This document shows positions 8,046 through 16,152 of a DNA stretch of 32,291 nt, one piece after another. The stretch is taken from assembly GCA_014730005.1 (NCBI GenBank), contig WJIY01000021.1, positions 1-32,291 on the forward strand, written 5' to 3'. The notes beneath the pieces were generated by a model. It saw nothing but the letters and a program-made list of their open reading frames with translations. It was not told the DNA's origin and did no database searches. This DNA is from Candidatus Babelota bacterium. Its GTDB lineage: Bacteria; Babelota; Babeliae; Babelales; UASB340. How positions within the stretch are numbered: position 1 is the first letter of the stretch; each line of letters begins with the position of its first letter. A program made the translations under genes and the position numbers.

Positions 8046-9503
8046 ATGCATTTAAGTGAACGCTTTTTACAGTTATCTTTATCTAAAGCAGAATTCAAAT
8101 TTTTTAATAACAAATCACAACTTCCAGTGAAAAAATTTTTTGAAAAAAATGAGATTGAAGAGTTTTCAATTGATAGTAGAACGATAAAGAAAAATCATTT
8201 ATTTGTGGCTTTAAAAGGTGAAAAAATTGATGCGCATCAATTTTTAGAGGATGTTTTAAAAATCGGCGTTCAGATTTGCATTATCAATAAAAAAAAAGAA
8301 GATCTTTTAAATTTAATTGATAAAAAGTTGTTGCAAGAAAAATTATTCATTTTAGTTGATGATACTTTATCTGCATTAAAAAATCTTGCGAAAAATTGGA
8401 GGCGGCAGTTTAATTATCCAATAGTTGGTATAACTGGTTCGATTGGAAAAACTACAACAAAAGGAATGTTCGAAAGTATTGTGAAAAGTGCAAGATATTC
8501 TGCTTATGTTTCTTATTTGAATCAAAATACAGTTATTGGATTAAGTCTTAATATTTTAAAGCTATCTAACAAGTATAAGGTTGGTGTTTTTGAATTAGGA
8601 ATAGATTCTGCAGGTGAGATGGATCAATTGGTTGATATTTTAAAACCGGATATTGCGCTTATAACTTGTATTTCTCATTCACATATGTTGGGTTTAGGGG
8701 GCTTGAATAATATTGCAAAGGAAAAAAGAAAAATTTTTAAATATTTTAAGCCAGATAATTTTGGAATTATTTTTGGTGACCAAGAGATTTTAGATCGTTT
8801 CAGCAGAAACTTTCCTATGATTAAATTTGGTTTAAAAACTAAAAATCAGATACAAGCAAGAAAAATTAAAATTATTTCAGGTGATTCTGATAATTATGAA
8901 TTTAAAATTCAATTTGTTTTAAAAGTTTATAAAGCAAAAAAAACAGTTTATTTGCAGGGAAATAATTTAGGTTTTGTAAAAAATGCTTTAGCTGCCAGCG
9001 CAGTAGCGAATCTTTTGAATATAGATATAGACAATATTGTTAAAGGATTAGAAAAATTTTCAAGTATTAAAAATAGATTTGAAAAGAGAACTTTAAAAAA
9101 TTATCAAGGCATTGTTATAAGTGATTGTTATAATGCAAATCCCGAAAGTATGAAAGTTGCTTTAAATGCTTTAGGACGAGTAGAAACAAAGAATATTAAA
9201 ATAGCAATTTTAGGTGATATGCTTGAGTTAGGTTCAAGAACTACATTTTGGCATAAAAATATTGGTAGATTTTTGCATAAAGTGGGCGATATTGATTATT
9301 TAATTTTGGTTGGAAAAGCTGCTCAGCAGATTTCAAAAACATCTCCTTTAAATTTTAAAACAAATTGTGTTGAAAATTGGCAACAGGCACAAAAGCATTT
9401 AGAAAATATTTTAAAATATAACAAAAATAATAAAGCAATAGTATTAGTTAAGGCATCAAGAGGGGTATTGCTTGATCGACTTATTAAAGAAATTAGCGTT
9501 TAG
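8046..9503 (+). CDS. murF: UDP-N-acetylmuramoyl-tripeptide--D-alanyl-D-alanine ligase
   Basis: MurF is a cytoplasmic ATP-dependent ligase that adds D-Ala-D-Ala to UDP-MurNAc-tripeptide, the last soluble step of peptidoglycan precursor synthesis. The 485 residues show the Mur order: an N-terminal UDP-binding domain with FSIDSRTIKKNHLFVALKG (40-58), the ATP loop GITGSIGKTTTK (128-139), the YLNQNTVIGLSL segment, FELGIDSAGEMD (182-193) and the C-terminal DCYNANPESM characteristic of MurF rather than MurE. The length is normal. The ATG is preceded by a modest GGGA. A perfect AT palindrome, ATTTTATATAAAAT, lies at 7985-7998 upstream. It is not in a cell-wall cluster here, which is typical of scattered reduced genomes. 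Confidence 0.93.
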   Translation: MHLSERFLQLSLSKAEFKFFNNKSQLPVKKFFEKNEIEEFSIDSRTIKKNHLFVALKGEKIDAHQFLEDVLKIGVQICIINKKKEDLLNLIDKKLLQEKLFILVDDTLSALKNLAKNWRRQFNYPIVGITGSIGKTTTKGMFESIVKSARYSAYVSYLNQNTVIGLSLNILKLSNKYKVGVFELGIDSAGEMDQLVDILKPDIALITCISHSHMLGLGGLNNIAKEKRKIFKYFKPDNFGIIFGDQEILDRFSRNFPMIKFGLKTKNQIQARKIKIISGDSDNYEFKIQFVLKVYKAKKTVYLQGNNLGFVKNALAASAVANLLNIDIDNIVKGLEKFSSIKNRFEKRTLKNYQGIVISDCYNANPESMKVALNALGRVETKNIKIAILGDMLELGSRTTFWHKNIGRFLHKVGDIDYLILVGKAAQQISKTSPLNFKTNCVENWQQAQKHLENILKYNKNNKAIVLVKASRGVLLDRLIKEISV

Positions 9504-9645
9504 TGCATTTTTGTTTCATAAATTTAAGTTTCTTGTCTGCTTTTTTAAAAACAAGTAATTTAATAATGAAAACATTTCAATCGTTATTAGGTTTTTTGCT
9601 GCATTGTTTTTTTTCAATTATAAAATGTTTTTAAAAGGAGATAAG

Positions 9646-10194
9646 ATGGATAATGCAAAAAATAGCTTATTTTGTGAACATGATCTAAATTTGGCAAATC
9701 ATCTTTCAGGTTTATTACATAAAGTTTTATTTTATCATGAGGTTGATGGATTGCCTGATATGATATTACACGAGCTTGGACATGATAATTGTTTTGGTTT
9801 AAAAAAAGCTACATATCTTGTTGATAATCCAGATTTTGATCATCTATTAGGAGTTGCAGGGTTTTGCAAAAACGAGTGCCCATATCATAAAAACGACCTA
9901 TGGCAAAATCCGTATACATTCAAAAATGATATGAAAAAAGCACAATATCATAATGATGTTAAAAATTTTTTGCGTGATAGTTTGCGACGAAGAGACATTA
10001 ATCTTAATGATTCAGAGGATGTAAAAGAATTAGGAGTTAATCTTGGAATTGAATCACCTAACTATTTTAGCTGGAATATGAAACATGGAAATCATGGACT
10101 TTTAATTTTTGAACAAGGTAACAGACCAATAAATACATGGCGAAGAAATTTTCTTGCAAACATAGCCGCGCTTTTGAGTTTTTGTGCAATTTAA
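9646..10194 (+). CDS. Unknown protein with HELGH (HExxH) motif, possible zinc metalloprotein
   Basis: The track starts at 9604, but AAAGGAG sits just before the ATG at 9646, giving 182 residues without a signal peptide. Residues 39-47 read MILHELGHD, a good fit to the HExxH zincin signature with uncharged flanks. Downstream there is FCKNECPYH (two Cys and a His in close spacing) and several further His and Asp residues that could complete a metal site; the usual third ligand cannot be assigned by eye. The C-terminus is hydrophobic (FLANIAALLSFCAI). The last four bases overlap the end of the convergent heparinase-like gene. I do not recognise the family; HExxH alone occurs by chance, so peptidase activity is only a possibility. 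Confidence 0.65.
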   Translation: MDNAKNSLFCEHDLNLANHLSGLLHKVLFYHEVDGLPDMILHELGHDNCFGLKKATYLVDNPDFDHLLGVAGFCKNECPYHKNDLWQNPYTFKNDMKKAQYHNDVKNFLRDSLRRRDINLNDSEDVKELGVNLGIESPNYFSWNMKHGNHGLLIFEQGNRPINTWRRNFLANIAALLSFCAI

Positions 10195-11975
10195 ATTTTT
10201 TTAATCAAAATAATACTTTTTATAGAATCTGTTTTTTTTTGTGCAACTAATTTTATGCATTTTTCTAATTCTCCATATTCTTTAGAATAAAAACCTGTTT
10301 TTACTTTAAAATTTAAATTTGATTCAAGAGAAACAAAATCTTTTTGATTTATAGAAATTTTATATAAATTTTTTTTTGTTTTTTTTAATTTTATTTTTGG
10401 ATGAAAAATTAAATTCCAATAACTTATTAATGGATGTTTAGTGTTATACCAATCATTGATTTTCAAGGTATCTTTTTTGCAAAAAATTATTTTTCTAAAT
10501 TGTGTTAATCCAAAGTTATAATATTTATAGCAGGAACTTTCTATTTCAATTAAATGATTTGTGTTTTTAATCTTAGTAGCATCAGGATGTTCTTTTTTGG
10601 AAAGTTGAAATAAATCGATATTTTTTAGTTTTGTTTCTAATGAAGGAATATAAAAAGTATTATGATTCTTAATAGATCTAAAAAAATTTCGCCATTTTGT
10701 ATTTGCAGTATAAGTATAAGTTCCCGGATCAATTAATATTGGAATTCCATTAATACTTAAAGTCATTGTTAGTTCATCTTGATGAAAGTGTCCAGTAGGT
10801 TGTTTTTTATTAAAAGTTGGATGTCTAAGCGTTATATGCCAATTTTTATTTTTTATAATAGTTAAACCAAAATTTGGATAATGAAATAAGTTTTGATCAA
10901 TATTTTTTTTTTGATTTGGCAAAATTTTATTTAAGCCAGTTAAAATTTTACCGGAATCATTATCACCTATTTGGATTAAATTGCCATTTTGATCTGAACA
11001 AGTTGATATAAATTGGATCATTTTTTGTAGTTTAGATTCAAAATGTTGTGGTAATTGAAGATTATTTGTTTTGCATAAAATATAAAAATGCAGAAAAATT
11101 TCAGTATTAAGTTTGTGATAGTTTGTTGATCCTTCATAGGATGTTCCATCATTTTGTATTTGATGATCAAATTGTTCTAAAATTTTTTTAATGGTTTTGA
11201 TTTTTTCTTTTTTGAAATGTTTTAAATCTTGCAAAAAAAAACATAAATAAAGATATCCAATTAAATCTGCAAGATAATGATTGTTGGGTTTATCAGAAGT
11301 TTCCCAATTATTTTGCAGATATTTAGCATGATCATAAAGAGAACAAATAAGTTTTTTCCAGAAATATTTTGGTATATTTTTTGAATCTTTAAAAAAATAA
11401 AAACCATAGATCCAATTTATTGCACGAATTGCAACCTCCATAGGGCAAAACCAATTTATGCCAAGTAGATAAGGATTATTATTTATCCAATTATTTATTT
11501 GATTATAAAAAGTTATATCGGAATTTGAATTTTTCCATATAAAAATATCTTGAAAGCGAGATTCTTCCCATGGAATTTTTATATCAAAGTTAAATTCTTT
11601 GAGATTCTCAATTTGTTTTTGTTCAATTTTAATGTTTTGATAGAAAGTCTTTGATAGAAGCTTATAGTTGGTATTTTTGTAGTTTACATAACAAAACTTA
11701 TTTGATTTAGATTTTTGATTTAAAAAAACTTTAAATTCATTAGATTTTAAAATTTTATTTATAAAATCTTTTTGTTTTAGATTTTGTAAATAAACCTCAA
11801 ACTTTATATTACTAATTTGATTCCAGATGTGATTGGCCTTTAATTTCTTGGCTTTTGATTTCCAATAAAATTTATAAATAGTTTGATTGCTTTTTGCGTT
11901 TATTCTTTTGATGGTATTGGAAAAACCAAGTTCTTTAATTCTTTTTAAGTAATAGATAGTTTTATTTATTTGCAT
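10191..11975 (-). CDS. Heparinase II/III-like polysaccharide lyase family protein
   Basis: The 594 residues have the two-part heparinase II/III layout. A helical N-terminal toroid carries CPMEVAIRAINWIYG (177-191), NNHYLADLIGYLYL (231-244) and SYEGSTNYH (279-287). A C-terminal beta-sandwich carries GHFHQDELTMTLSINGIPIL (395-414), then DPGTYTYT and FFRSIKNHNTFY, the hallmark region with metal or catalytic His residues. The family cleaves or remodels uronic-acid-containing polysaccharides. There is no signal peptide (MQINKTIYYLKRIKELGF), as in relatives found in surface-polysaccharide loci, so the enzyme may be cytoplasmic or handled differently. The ATG is only six bases after the pgk stop with no Shine-Dalgarno, which points to translational coupling. 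The substrate is unknown. Confidence 0.85.
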   Translation of the reverse strand: MQINKTIYYLKRIKELGFSNTIKRINAKSNQTIYKFYWKSKAKKLKANHIWNQISNIKFEVYLQNLKQKDFINKILKSNEFKVFLNQKSKSNKFCYVNYKNTNYKLLSKTFYQNIKIEQKQIENLKEFNFDIKIPWEESRFQDIFIWKNSNSDITFYNQINNWINNNPYLLGINWFCPMEVAIRAINWIYGFYFFKDSKNIPKYFWKKLICSLYDHAKYLQNNWETSDKPNNHYLADLIGYLYLCFFLQDLKHFKKEKIKTIKKILEQFDHQIQNDGTSYEGSTNYHKLNTEIFLHFYILCKTNNLQLPQHFESKLQKMIQFISTCSDQNGNLIQIGDNDSGKILTGLNKILPNQKKNIDQNLFHYPNFGLTIIKNKNWHITLRHPTFNKKQPTGHFHQDELTMTLSINGIPILIDPGTYTYTANTKWRNFFRSIKNHNTFYIPSLETKLKNIDLFQLSKKEHPDATKIKNTNHLIEIESSCYKYYNFGLTQFRKIIFCKKDTLKINDWYNTKHPLISYWNLIFHPKIKLKKTKKNLYKISINQKDFVSLESNLNFKVKTGFYSKEYGELEKCIKLVAQKKTDSIKSIILIKKI

Positions 11976-11981
11976 AATTTT

Positions 11982-13205
11982 TTAATGTATCATTGCTTGG
12001 AAAGTTGCTAATTTTTCAAACGGGTTTTGGATGCTTAAAAAAGTTAATGTTGCTCCGCCACCGGTTGATAAAAATTGAAATTTATCTTGTAAGCCAAAAA
12101 GATAAATTGCTCCAACACAATCACCACCTCCTGCAACAGAATACAAATTTGAATTTGCAATAGAAATAAGAATTTTTTTACTGCCCGTTGCAAATTCTGG
12201 TTTTGTATAAATTCCCATTGAACCATTGGTAAAAATTGTTTTTGCTTTAGCTATTTCTTCTTCAAATTCTTTTATTGTACTTTTTCCTATATCAACACAA
12301 ATATCATCTTTTTGAATTGAATCTTTTTCTCGATGTTCAGTTGTTTGCTGATCCATTTGTTTAACGACGAGAAAATCCTTAGGTAACAAAATATCAATTT
12401 TTTGCAGTTTCGCTTTTTGTAAAAAATCTTTAGTGAAATCTAAAAAATCATCGTTTATCAAAGATTTACCCATCTGGAAACCTTGTGCTTTTAAAAATGT
12501 ATGGGCTATTGCTCCACCGATTAAAATCTTTTTAGGTCTATTTTTTTCATCTATTGTTAAAAAGTTTTCAAGAAGTTTGGTTTTATCTTTGATTTTATCT
12601 CCACCAACAATGAGAATAAATGGTTGATCTACATTTTGTTTTAATTTATTTAAATTTTTAATTTCTTGTTCAACAAGCAACCCGAAACTTTTTTTTCCAG
12701 GGTTGAATTTTTGGGCAAGCAAATCAACCGAGCAATCATCGCGATGTATTAAACCAAAAGCATCATTAACATAGATATCTGCAAGTTTACTTAAAATATC
12801 TGCAAAACGTTCTTTTTCTGAAAATGATCCTTTTTCACCATTAAAAAAGCGAAGATTTTCTAAGAGTAGAATTTCTGAAAAGTTTTCATGACTTAAAATT
12901 TTTGCATGTTCTAAATCGCGTTCTAATTTAATTTGATATTCTCTGCTTTCAAACCAAGATATTAAATTTTTAGTTGAAAATTTTTCATCATAAAAATTTG
13001 TTTGACTTTGTGCTTTTGGTCGTCCAAGATGTGTGGCTAATATAACTTTACCACCATTTTTTTGAATATATTTAATTGTTGGAAGAGTTTTTTGCAATTT
13101 AAAATCTTGCAAAATTTTACCATTTTCTAAAGGTACATTTAAATCTGCACGAAGAAAAACTCTTTTGTGTTGTAAATTTATGTCTTTGATATAAGGAATT
13201 TGCAT
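11982..13205 (-). CDS. pgk: Phosphoglycerate kinase
   Basis: This glycolytic enzyme transfers phosphate from 1,3-bisphosphoglycerate to ADP. The 407-residue length is normal. FLRADLNVPL (17-26), ATHLGRPKA, LLLENLRF (113-120), NDAFGLIHR (147-155), the GGDKIKDK nucleotide/substrate loop (201-208) and the C-terminal GGGDCVGA and STGGGATLTFL keep the order of the family. Deviations are visible: DFKLQKTLPTI where Arg is usual in the substrate-binding D-x-R-I motif, GGDK for GGAK, NGSMG for NGPMG, and a Lys/Thr stretch where the ATP-binding Glu normally lies. Catalytic Lys and the basic patch Arg/His residues remain, so activity is likely. AGGAG precedes the ATG. It is first in a two-gene unit with the heparinase-like gene. 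Confidence 0.93.
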   Translation of the reverse strand: MQIPYIKDINLQHKRVFLRADLNVPLENGKILQDFKLQKTLPTIKYIQKNGGKVILATHLGRPKAQSQTNFYDEKFSTKNLISWFESREYQIKLERDLEHAKILSHENFSEILLLENLRFFNGEKGSFSEKERFADILSKLADIYVNDAFGLIHRDDCSVDLLAQKFNPGKKSFGLLVEQEIKNLNKLKQNVDQPFILIVGGDKIKDKTKLLENFLTIDEKNRPKKILIGGAIAHTFLKAQGFQMGKSLINDDFLDFTKDFLQKAKLQKIDILLPKDFLVVKQMDQQTTEHREKDSIQKDDICVDIGKSTIKEFEEEIAKAKTIFTNGSMGIYTKPEFATGSKKILISIANSNLYSVAGGGDCVGAIYLFGLQDKFQFLSTGGGATLTFLSIQNPFEKLATFQAMIH

Positions 13206-13349
13206 GTTTTACTCTCCTGATTAATTAAAATTTTACTTTGTTTTAATTTGTGATAATTTTTTTATCTTTATTTAAAGCATATAATTAAAATAAAATCCAG
13301 TTTGGTAGGGTAATCATTTTTTAAATCTTTTTTTAAAGGAGCTTTGATT

Positions 13350-14159
13350 ATGCAAAAAAACTTACAATTATTTTTTGCTTTTGTTTTTTCGTCATTTATA
13401 TTTCCTATTTTTGGTGTTCCGGAAGACATTGAAAATTGGCCGGCAGAAAAACAAGTTTTTTGGCATGCAGAAAATGATAATACTGAAGAAGTTTTGGAAT
13501 TGTTAGATACGCAAGAAATTGATATTAATGTGACTGATAAAAATGGAGAAACATTGTTACATTGGGCTTGTTATAAAGGAAGTTTGCCTTTAGTTAAGGA
13601 ATTGGTCAAGCGTGATGCTGATTTAAATGCACAAGATACAAATAAGTATTCACCATTATTTTGTGCCTTAAGTCAAAAAAGATTAAAAGTTGTAAGATTC
13701 TTAGTTGAAAATGGGGCAGATGTTAATTGTAAAAATGTTGTAAATGGCTGGACAGCATTACATTACTTAATAGATTTTAATGTTGATTTTAGTTTAATTA
13801 AATTGTTTATAGAATTAGGGGCAGATGTTAATGCCCGTACTCAAAGTGGTGAAACTCCGCTTATGCTTGCAGTTATAAAGAATTCTTTGTCCTTATGTAT
13901 TTTATTATGGTTATATGGTGCTGATGTAAGTTTAAAAGATAATGATAATGCAAATGTTTTAAATTATTGTTTAGATGAATGCGCGGCAACCGGAGAACCA
14001 TATCTTAATATTAATAAAAGAGTTACTGCATTTATTTTATGGGCTTTTTCAATGAATGCAATAAAAAGATCGATATATTTTCCATTTAGAAAAATGGGTG
14101 AATTATACGAAAATATCGAAGATTTTTTGGTTTCAATTAGTATGTATGAAGAGGTTTAA
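13350..14159 (+). CDS. Secreted ankyrin-repeat protein
   Basis: The track begins at a TTG two bases after the Shine-Dalgarno; the ATG at 13350, eight bases after AAAGGAG, is the better start and gives 269 residues. MQKNLQLFFAFVFSSFIFPIFG is a clean signal peptide. Four to five ankyrin repeats follow (about 32-200), with the typical GETLLHWACYKGSLPLVKELV, GADVNCKN, GWTALHYL, GADVNARTQSGETPLMLAV signatures. After residue 200 the sequence no longer fits the repeat and forms a helical tail. Ankyrin proteins bind other proteins; a secreted one in a host-associated bacterium is commonly a host-directed factor, but that role is inferred here. It stands alone on the plus strand after pgk. Confidence 0.9.
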   Translation: MQKNLQLFFAFVFSSFIFPIFGVPEDIENWPAEKQVFWHAENDNTEEVLELLDTQEIDINVTDKNGETLLHWACYKGSLPLVKELVKRDADLNAQDTNKYSPLFCALSQKRLKVVRFLVENGADVNCKNVVNGWTALHYLIDFNVDFSLIKLFIELGADVNARTQSGETPLMLAVIKNSLSLCILLWLYGADVSLKDNDNANVLNYCLDECAATGEPYLNINKRVTAFILWAFSMNAIKRSIYFPFRKMGELYENIEDFLVSISMYEEV

Positions 14160-14323
14160 TTATAAGCTGATGTGACTATGAGAATAAAAAAAATAGTATG
14201 TTTTTAAAAAATCTTTTTTAATACAATATTAAAAGACTGAAAATAAGGGCATTTTACAGTTATTTAAGAATAAATTACTATTATATTTAGAATATAATAG
14301 GGCATTAAATGGAGGTTTTAATA

Positions 14324-15199
14324 ATGCGGAAAAGCATAAAAAAGATTTTTTTATCATTTATTTTAATTTTCACTTCAATTGCTTGTAGTAATGTATTTTC
14401 AATGCATCATTATAGTTTGAATAATAATTCTAGAAATAAAACAAAATTGCAAGCTAGGATATCTGAGATTTCTAGATCGTTTTCAGATAATCTTTTTACA
14501 GCATTAAAAAATTTAGAAATTTCATTTCAAGATAATGAATTTAGACAATTTTTAATTAAAAATGAAAAAACCATCAAAGGCGATTTGAATGAAGGTTTTG
14601 AAGCACTTTTTTCTGATGCCAATTATATAGATGATTCAATTATATTTGATTTATCTAATCATGCTTCAGATTTTCCTTATGAACGCCTTGTAGATAATAA
14701 GGTCATAGTGCCATTAACACAATTATTGAGAAGTATAGTTAATAAGTCTGGCAATGATAATGTGCAAGAAATAATTATCTCTCCAGAGTTTCAATTACAA
14801 TTAAAAAACTTCATTTCTAATGAATTAAAGAAATTTGAAATAAAACCAGGAAATTTTGCTGGGTGGATTTCAAAGGTGAGCAGCGGGGGGAATCTTGCAT
14901 ATAATTCAGCATTATTATTTGGTATGTTATTTGCTTTTTATAGTTCCTGCCGTGCGATAGCTCTTATTAGACATGGTTACATAAAAGAGGGAATAGCGAT
15001 TTTTTCATTTTTTGGTGTTAGTTATATTTTGTTAAATATATTTAACAAATTTATTCCACCTATTTATAGGGCGATAAGTTCACAGGGACAACATGTATAT
15101 AATGATGGAAATGTATTATTACATGGTCCGCAAAGACGTTCTGAATTAGAACAAGCTATTCGTAATATTGCAAAAGATGAAGCAAAAAAGAATAAGTAA
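14324..15199 (+). CDS. Unknown exported protein with C-terminal pair of membrane segments
   Basis: The ATG at 14309 overlaps the Shine-Dalgarno GGAGG itself, so the ATG at 14324 (eight bases after GGAGG) is chosen; the product is 291 residues. The leader MRKSIKKIFLSFILIFTSIA is a signal peptide; a Cys follows but the lipobox is poor. Residues 30-185 are polar and helical, 191-215 and 222-245 are hydrophobic membrane segments, and the tail is charged. The gene directly downstream has the same plan (leader, helical domain of about 160 residues, two hydrophobic segments, polar tail) and starts 21 bases later, so the two are an operon and perhaps distant paralogues. No family is recognised. Confidence 0.75.
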   Translation: MRKSIKKIFLSFILIFTSIACSNVFSMHHYSLNNNSRNKTKLQARISEISRSFSDNLFTALKNLEISFQDNEFRQFLIKNEKTIKGDLNEGFEALFSDANYIDDSIIFDLSNHASDFPYERLVDNKVIVPLTQLLRSIVNKSGNDNVQEIIISPEFQLQLKNFISNELKKFEIKPGNFAGWISKVSSGGNLAYNSALLFGMLFAFYSSCRAIALIRHGYIKEGIAIFSFFGVSYILLNIFNKFIPPIYRAISSQGQHVYNDGNVLLHGPQRRSELEQAIRNIAKDEAKKNK

Positions 15200-15220
15200 A
15201 TAAATATTTGGAGGATTAAT

Positions 15221-16075
15221 ATGTTTAACTTTTGTAAAAAATTAATTTATCAAATTTCTCTTTTTTCGCTTTTGATACCAACAGTTTTTAATTTGGCAGC
15301 AAAACAGAATTTAGATTATTTATTTCGTGAAAATCAACATGCAAAAATAAATGAACTTTCAGTTTTGCAAGATAAAATTGACTCTCAAATCGAAGACATT
15401 TTAAATATGTTTGATGCAGAAAATGTAAGTAAAAACGTGGAAACTGTTCCATTTACGGATTTTTTGGTTAAACAAGATTTAGTTGGATCTGATGTTTCAA
15501 AAGAAGTGAGTTTTTTTTCAAAACTTTTTGGAAGTGATACATTTGAAAAAATATTATTAGATAAACTTTTAAAGTTGAAACAGATGGTTAATATTTATAC
15601 AAAAAATGCTAAGGGAAATGTTACTTTTATTCCAAAAAAGAGTTGGCAAGAATTTGAAACATTTTTAGATTGTTATTTAAAATTTAAATTGGCAAAAGAT
15701 GCAAAATCTAAATTGACTTATATAAAGCAAATATTATTGATGCCATTAAAACATATTTTTTCTTCTATGTTTGGAAAAACAAATTACTATTCAAAATGGA
15801 TTTTGGATAAATGTATAAGACTATCAATTATTTGTTTGCTTACAGGTATAGCTTGCGGATCTTATCATTGGTTGTATACAGATTTTGGATTTTTTTCAGG
15901 ATTCATTGTTCCATTTAATGTTGTAAAAAATTTATCTATGTATAGCTATTCATTATTAAAATATTTTCATGAACAAGCAAGCAGCAAACCTCAAGAGTTG
16001 AGCTGGGAATTAGAGCTACACAGGAAATTTGGAGCTTGGTTATGGAGTTGGCCAGATTATTATTTATTCCAATAA
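15221..16075 (+). CDS. Unknown exported protein with C-terminal pair of membrane segments (partner of preceding gene)
   Basis: The 284-residue frame begins at an ATG preceded by TTGGAGG. The leader MFNFCKKLIYQISLFSLLIP ends near FNLAAKQ. A helical polar region (about 30-190) includes a likely coiled stretch, LSVLQDKIDSQIEDILNMF. Two hydrophobic segments follow (about 199-217 and 222-240) and then a Trp-rich end (WSWPDYYLFQ). It follows the previous gene by 21 bases with its own strong Shine-Dalgarno. The matching layout suggests that both act together at a membrane. The function is unknown. Confidence 0.75.
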   Translation: MFNFCKKLIYQISLFSLLIPTVFNLAAKQNLDYLFRENQHAKINELSVLQDKIDSQIEDILNMFDAENVSKNVETVPFTDFLVKQDLVGSDVSKEVSFFSKLFGSDTFEKILLDKLLKLKQMVNIYTKNAKGNVTFIPKKSWQEFETFLDCYLKFKLAKDAKSKLTYIKQILLMPLKHIFSSMFGKTNYYSKWILDKCIRLSIICLLTGIACGSYHWLYTDFGFFSGFIVPFNVVKNLSMYSYSLLKYFHEQASSKPQELSWELELHRKFGAWLWSWPDYYLFQ

Positions 16076-16107
16076 TTTGTAATGAATAATAACTAGCAAT
16101 TTTTAAA

Positions 16108-16152
16108 TACGCCAAGAATGAGTTGACTTATAATCTACTTATTCTTGGCGTA
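16108..16152 (-). terminator. Terminator-like hairpin overlapping the end of the LolC/E gene
   Basis: TACGCCAAGAAT (16108-16119) and ATTCTTGGCGTA (16141-16152) form a perfect 12-bp stem with a 21-nt loop. The inner arm is made of the last codons and stop of the minus-strand permease gene (Leu-Arg-Gln-Glu-stop). On the minus strand the stem is followed by TTTAAAAATT, a weak U-run. It probably ends transcription of the permease, and could also act on the convergent gene ending at 16075. Confidence 0.6.

Noticed and set aside
9513-9573. Imperfect nested inverted repeat after murF (GTTTCAT...ATGAAAAC with CTTGT...ACAAG)
   Set aside because: Bulged, AT-rich and long-looped; comparable pairings are expected by chance in this base composition.
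13223-13248. AATTAAAA/TTTTAATT inverted repeat upstream of pgk
   Set aside because: Only A and T, eight base pairs; no discriminating power in such AT-rich DNA.
14264-14298. TATAAT at 14293 as promoter for the gene at 14324
   Set aside because: A perfect -10 hexamer but no -35-like sequence at 16-19 bases; such hexamers are common here by base composition.
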